From contig NZ_SMYO01000050.1 of NCBI RefSeq assembly GCF_004358205.1, positions 1-7,661 of the forward strand: a stretch of 7,661 bases of DNA. Reading direction: 5' to 3'. This stretch comes from Bacillus salipaludis. Lineage in GTDB: Bacteria; Bacillota; Bacilli; Bacillales_B; DSM-18226. The position numbers and the translations under genes are program-made. Position 1 is the first letter of the stretch. Each line of letters starts with the position of its first letter. Shown in pieces: positions 5,855 to 7,661 of the stretch. The notes below the pieces were generated by a model. The model searched no databases. It was given only the letters and a program-made list of their open reading frames with translations, and was not told the DNA's origin.

Positions 5855-5871
5855 AAGGGTTTTCATTTGCC
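5855..5871 (+). promoter_or_regulatory. Candidate sigma-54 (-24/-12) promoter of the permease operon
   Basis: GG (5857-5858), ten bases, then GC (5869-5870) preceded by TT, so the -12 reads TTTGCC. The spacing is exact and the TTGC core is good, but the -24 reads AGGGTT rather than TGGCAC. The start would be near 5882, 61 nt before the gene. It is the only GG-N10-GC arrangement I found in the intergenic spacers of the window. Confidence 0.35.
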
Positions 5872-5942
5872 TTTTCTGCGATAAAGAAATTGAACACCTT
5901 TCAATTATTTTTGGATAATCGGTTAATTAAGGAGGATGATTA

Positions 5943-7352
5943 ATGCATCATCAACAAACAGAGTTACAGAAAGGGTTAAAAATTCGGCATATTACAATGA
6001 TTTCTCTGGGGGGAATTATTGGGGCTGGATTGTTTATTGGAAGTGGATCCTTAATTAATATGGCTGGACCAGCCTCCATCTTCTCCTATGCATTCGCAGG
6101 GCTGCTTGTGGTTTTGGTGATGCGGATGCTGGGAGAAATGTCCATAGTCAATCCATCAAGTGGTTCTTTTGCTACCTATGCCCGGGAAGCGCTTGGCCAA
6201 TGGGCTGGCTACACAATTGGGTGGCTATACTGGTTCTTCTGGGTAATCGTCATTGCAGTTGAATCGATTGCAGGTGCAAATATTATCCAATACTGGTTTC
6301 CTTCTTTGCCTTCTTGGTCGCTTAGCCTTTTGCTTACCTTTTTATTAACGTTGACAAATATGTACTCTGTTAAATCGTTTGGTGAGTTTGAGTACTGGTT
6401 TTCTCTTATCAAAGTAGTGAGTATTGCTTTATTTTTGATTCTTGGCGGGGCTATTATATTCGGACTTATACCAGGGGTCGAATCCCCCGGAACTTCAAAC
6501 CTTCTACATCGAGGCGGATTCTTACCGAATGGAATTAGTTCTATATTTTTGGGAATTACTCTTGTTATGTTTTCTTTTATGGGAAGTGAAATTGTCGCAA
6601 CCGCTGCAGGAGAAACAAAAAATCCTGAAAAGGCTATTACTGTTGCAACAAACAGCGTTATTTATCGGATTCTCATTTTTTATCTGGGTTCAATTTTAGT
6701 GCTGGTTACGATTCTCCCATGGGATTCTCATACCCTGCTGAAAAATCCTTTTGTTTCCGTACTTGAGATTTTAAAAATACCTGCTGCAGCTCAAATCATG
6801 AATTTTATTGTGTTGACTGCTGTACTTTCCTGTTTGAATTCTGGTCTTTACTCGAGCTCGCGTATGTTGCTTACGATGGCACAAAACGGAGACGCACCCC
6901 GAATGTTTTTAAAGATCAACAAAAAGGGCGTACCGCTTCAAGCCATCTTGGGCTGTACCGCGATCTCCTATATTAGCGTAGGATTTAATTACCTTTCTCC
7001 TGATAAAATATTTCTTTTCTTAGTCAATGCTTCCGGAGGAGTTGCGCTTCTTGTTTATCTAGTAATCGCCTTCTCACACCTGCGTATGAGAAGAAAATAT
7101 GAAAAAGAGAACCCTGAAGCACTGAAAATAAAAATGTGGTTATTTCCTTATTTGACATACGCTACTATTCTTGCAATCATTGTTCTTTTTATCGCGATGG
7201 CATTTATTGATTCACTACGTTCACAATTCTTTTTAACGACCCTCATCGCTCTAAGTGTAATCGGTTCTTTCTTTGTCAGCAAAAATAAAAAATCAATAGA
7301 TTTATTACCAGAAGAACAAAATCAAATGTCTCTCCATTCGAAAGCGGAGTAG
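5943..7352 (+). CDS. gabP: GabP-like amino acid permease (APC superfamily; GABA/proline)
   Basis: A 12-helix inner-membrane amino acid:proton symporter of the AAT branch of the APC superfamily. The first helix has the hallmark GGIIGAGLFIGSG (23-35), followed by MRMLGEMS (60-67), TIGWLYWFFW (91-100), VKSFGEFEYWFSLIKV (143-158), FSFMGSEIVATAAGET (210-225) and MNFIVLTAVLSCLNSGLYSSSRML (286-309). The length (469) and these blocks resemble B. subtilis GabP more closely than RocE, whose corresponding blocks differ (for example FAFGWLYWLGW). GabP of B. subtilis carries GABA and also proline, which suits a gene beside putP and the proline enzymes. The SD AAGGAGG (5929-5935) is 7 nt before ATG. The putP start follows 25 nt after the stop, so the two form an operon. 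Substrate is inferred; other AAT permeases (RocE-, AnsP-, ProY-like) are alternatives. Confidence 0.85.
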   Translation: MHHQQTELQKGLKIRHITMISLGGIIGAGLFIGSGSLINMAGPASIFSYAFAGLLVVLVMRMLGEMSIVNPSSGSFATYAREALGQWAGYTIGWLYWFFWVIVIAVESIAGANIIQYWFPSLPSWSLSLLLTFLLTLTNMYSVKSFGEFEYWFSLIKVVSIALFLILGGAIIFGLIPGVESPGTSNLLHRGGFLPNGISSIFLGITLVMFSFMGSEIVATAAGETKNPEKAITVATNSVIYRILIFYLGSILVLVTILPWDSHTLLKNPFVSVLEILKIPAAAQIMNFIVLTAVLSCLNSGLYSSSRMLLTMAQNGDAPRMFLKINKKGVPLQAILGCTAISYISVGFNYLSPDKIFLFLVNASGGVALLVYLVIAFSHLRMRRKYEKENPEALKIKMWLFPYLTYATILAIIVLFIAMAFIDSLRSQFFLTTLIALSVIGSFFVSKNKKSIDLLPEEQNQMSLHSKAE

Positions 7353-7377
7353 ATGTTAAAAACAAGGGGGAAAATGT

Positions 7378-7661
7378 ATGAACCATGAAACGTTACAATT
7401 GATCTCAATAGGGATTTACTTAGCTGGGATGCTGTTAATCGGTTGGTATGCCTATCGAAAAACCAGCAACTTGACAGATTATATGCTTGGCGGCCGTTCT
7501 TTAGGACCAGCAGTAACCGCTTTAAGTGCCGGCGCTGCAGATATGAGCGGCTGGTTACTAATGGGTCTGCCTGGCGGTATCTATGTTACCGGTCTTGCAA
7601 GCGCATGGATTGCTATCGGGCTAACCATTGGTGCTTACCTAAACTGGAAACTCGTTGCACC
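7378..7661 (+). CDS. putP: Sodium/proline symporter, N-terminal part, cut by the window edge
   Basis: The visible 94 codons are the start of a sodium:solute symporter (SSS family) that imports proline with Na+. Seen: helix 1 at about 5-25, the linker [25 protein letters not shown] (35-59) and [14 protein letters not shown] at the right edge. Asp55 and Ser57 in AADMSGW fall at the same numbers as the Na+-site Asp55 and Ser57 of E. coli PutP. The SD AGGGGG (7365-7370) is 7 nt before ATG; an ATG at 7374 is in another frame and stops after four codons. The gene follows the permease by 25 nt and is probably cotranscribed. The osmotically controlled proline carrier OpuE of Bacillus has the same fold, but the catabolic neighbours favour PutP. 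Confidence 0.93.
   Translation, partial: MNHETLQLISIGIYLAGMLLIGWYAYRKTSNLTDYMLGGRSLGPAVTALSAGAADMSGWLLMGLPGGIYVTGLASAWIAIGLTIGAYLNWKLVA

Larger units (their letters stand above)
5462..5942. other. AT-rich divergent control region between rocA and the permease gene
   Basis: This 481-bp gap contains no gene. It has the palindrome and TTGTATAAA motifs, one predicted promoter per direction, the single -24/-12 candidate near 5857 and a small AT-rich hairpin (AATTGAA 5888-5894 with TTCAATT 5900-5906) that would lie at the very 5' end of a transcript starting near 5882. Positions 5462-5868 contain no GC dinucleotide. Confidence 0.8.

Noticed and set aside
5888..5912. Terminator in the gabP leader (AATTGAA/TTCAATT followed by T5)
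   Set aside because: A seven-pair stem with a single G-C pair is too weak for intrinsic termination; a 5'-end stabilising hairpin is possible but not supported enough to call.
1..7661. CRISPR arrays, tRNA/rRNA genes, insertion sequences or phage genes
   Set aside because: No repeat-spacer pattern, no tRNA-like cloverleaf, no transposase or terminal repeats seen; the window is ordinary catabolic chromosome apart from the points listed.

Overview
The window is low-GC Firmicute DNA, most likely from a Bacillus-type species (Bacillaceae). The evidence is strong AGGAGG-type ribosome binding sites, AT-rich spacers, and close resemblance of the 522-residue RocA-like and 469-residue GabP-like proteins to the Bacillus subtilis proteins as I recall them. 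It is a catabolic locus in which histidine, proline and possibly GABA are brought in and turned into glutamate.

Layout from left to right: (1) the 5' end of hutH on the minus strand. (2) A 395-bp divergent control region holding a hut promoter, a CodY-like box, a direct repeat, and a short leader ORF that runs into a terminator-like hairpin in front of hutH. (3) A plus-strand gene for a 567-residue enhancer-binding-protein-type regulator (CBS-like N-terminus, PAS, AAA+, Fis-type HTH). (4) A convergent intergenic region with one terminator for each direction. (5) A minus-strand operon rocA - 51-residue small ORF - putB; the small ORF was found by reading the gap. (6) A 481-bp, extremely AT-rich divergent control region with a 22-bp perfect inverted repeat. 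(7) A plus-strand pair gabP-like permease - putP, with putP running off the right edge.

How it fits together: PutP and the GabP-like permease import proline (GabP of B. subtilis is also a proline carrier). PutB oxidises proline to P5C, and RocA oxidises the open-chain form, glutamate semialdehyde, to glutamate. HutH starts the parallel histidine route to glutamate. The regulator is the obvious candidate controller.

The points most worth a second look are: the regulator's substituted sigma-54 contact loop (GVFTSD instead of GAFTGA), with further changes in Walker B, sensor I and the arginine-finger region; the absence of any GC dinucleotide over about 407 bp of the rocA/gabP spacer, which rules out a canonical -12 element for rocA there; the palindrome and repeated TTGTATAAA motifs in that spacer; and the leader ORF/hairpin arrangement in front of hutH, which suggests translation-dependent attenuation in a place where no hutP is present.
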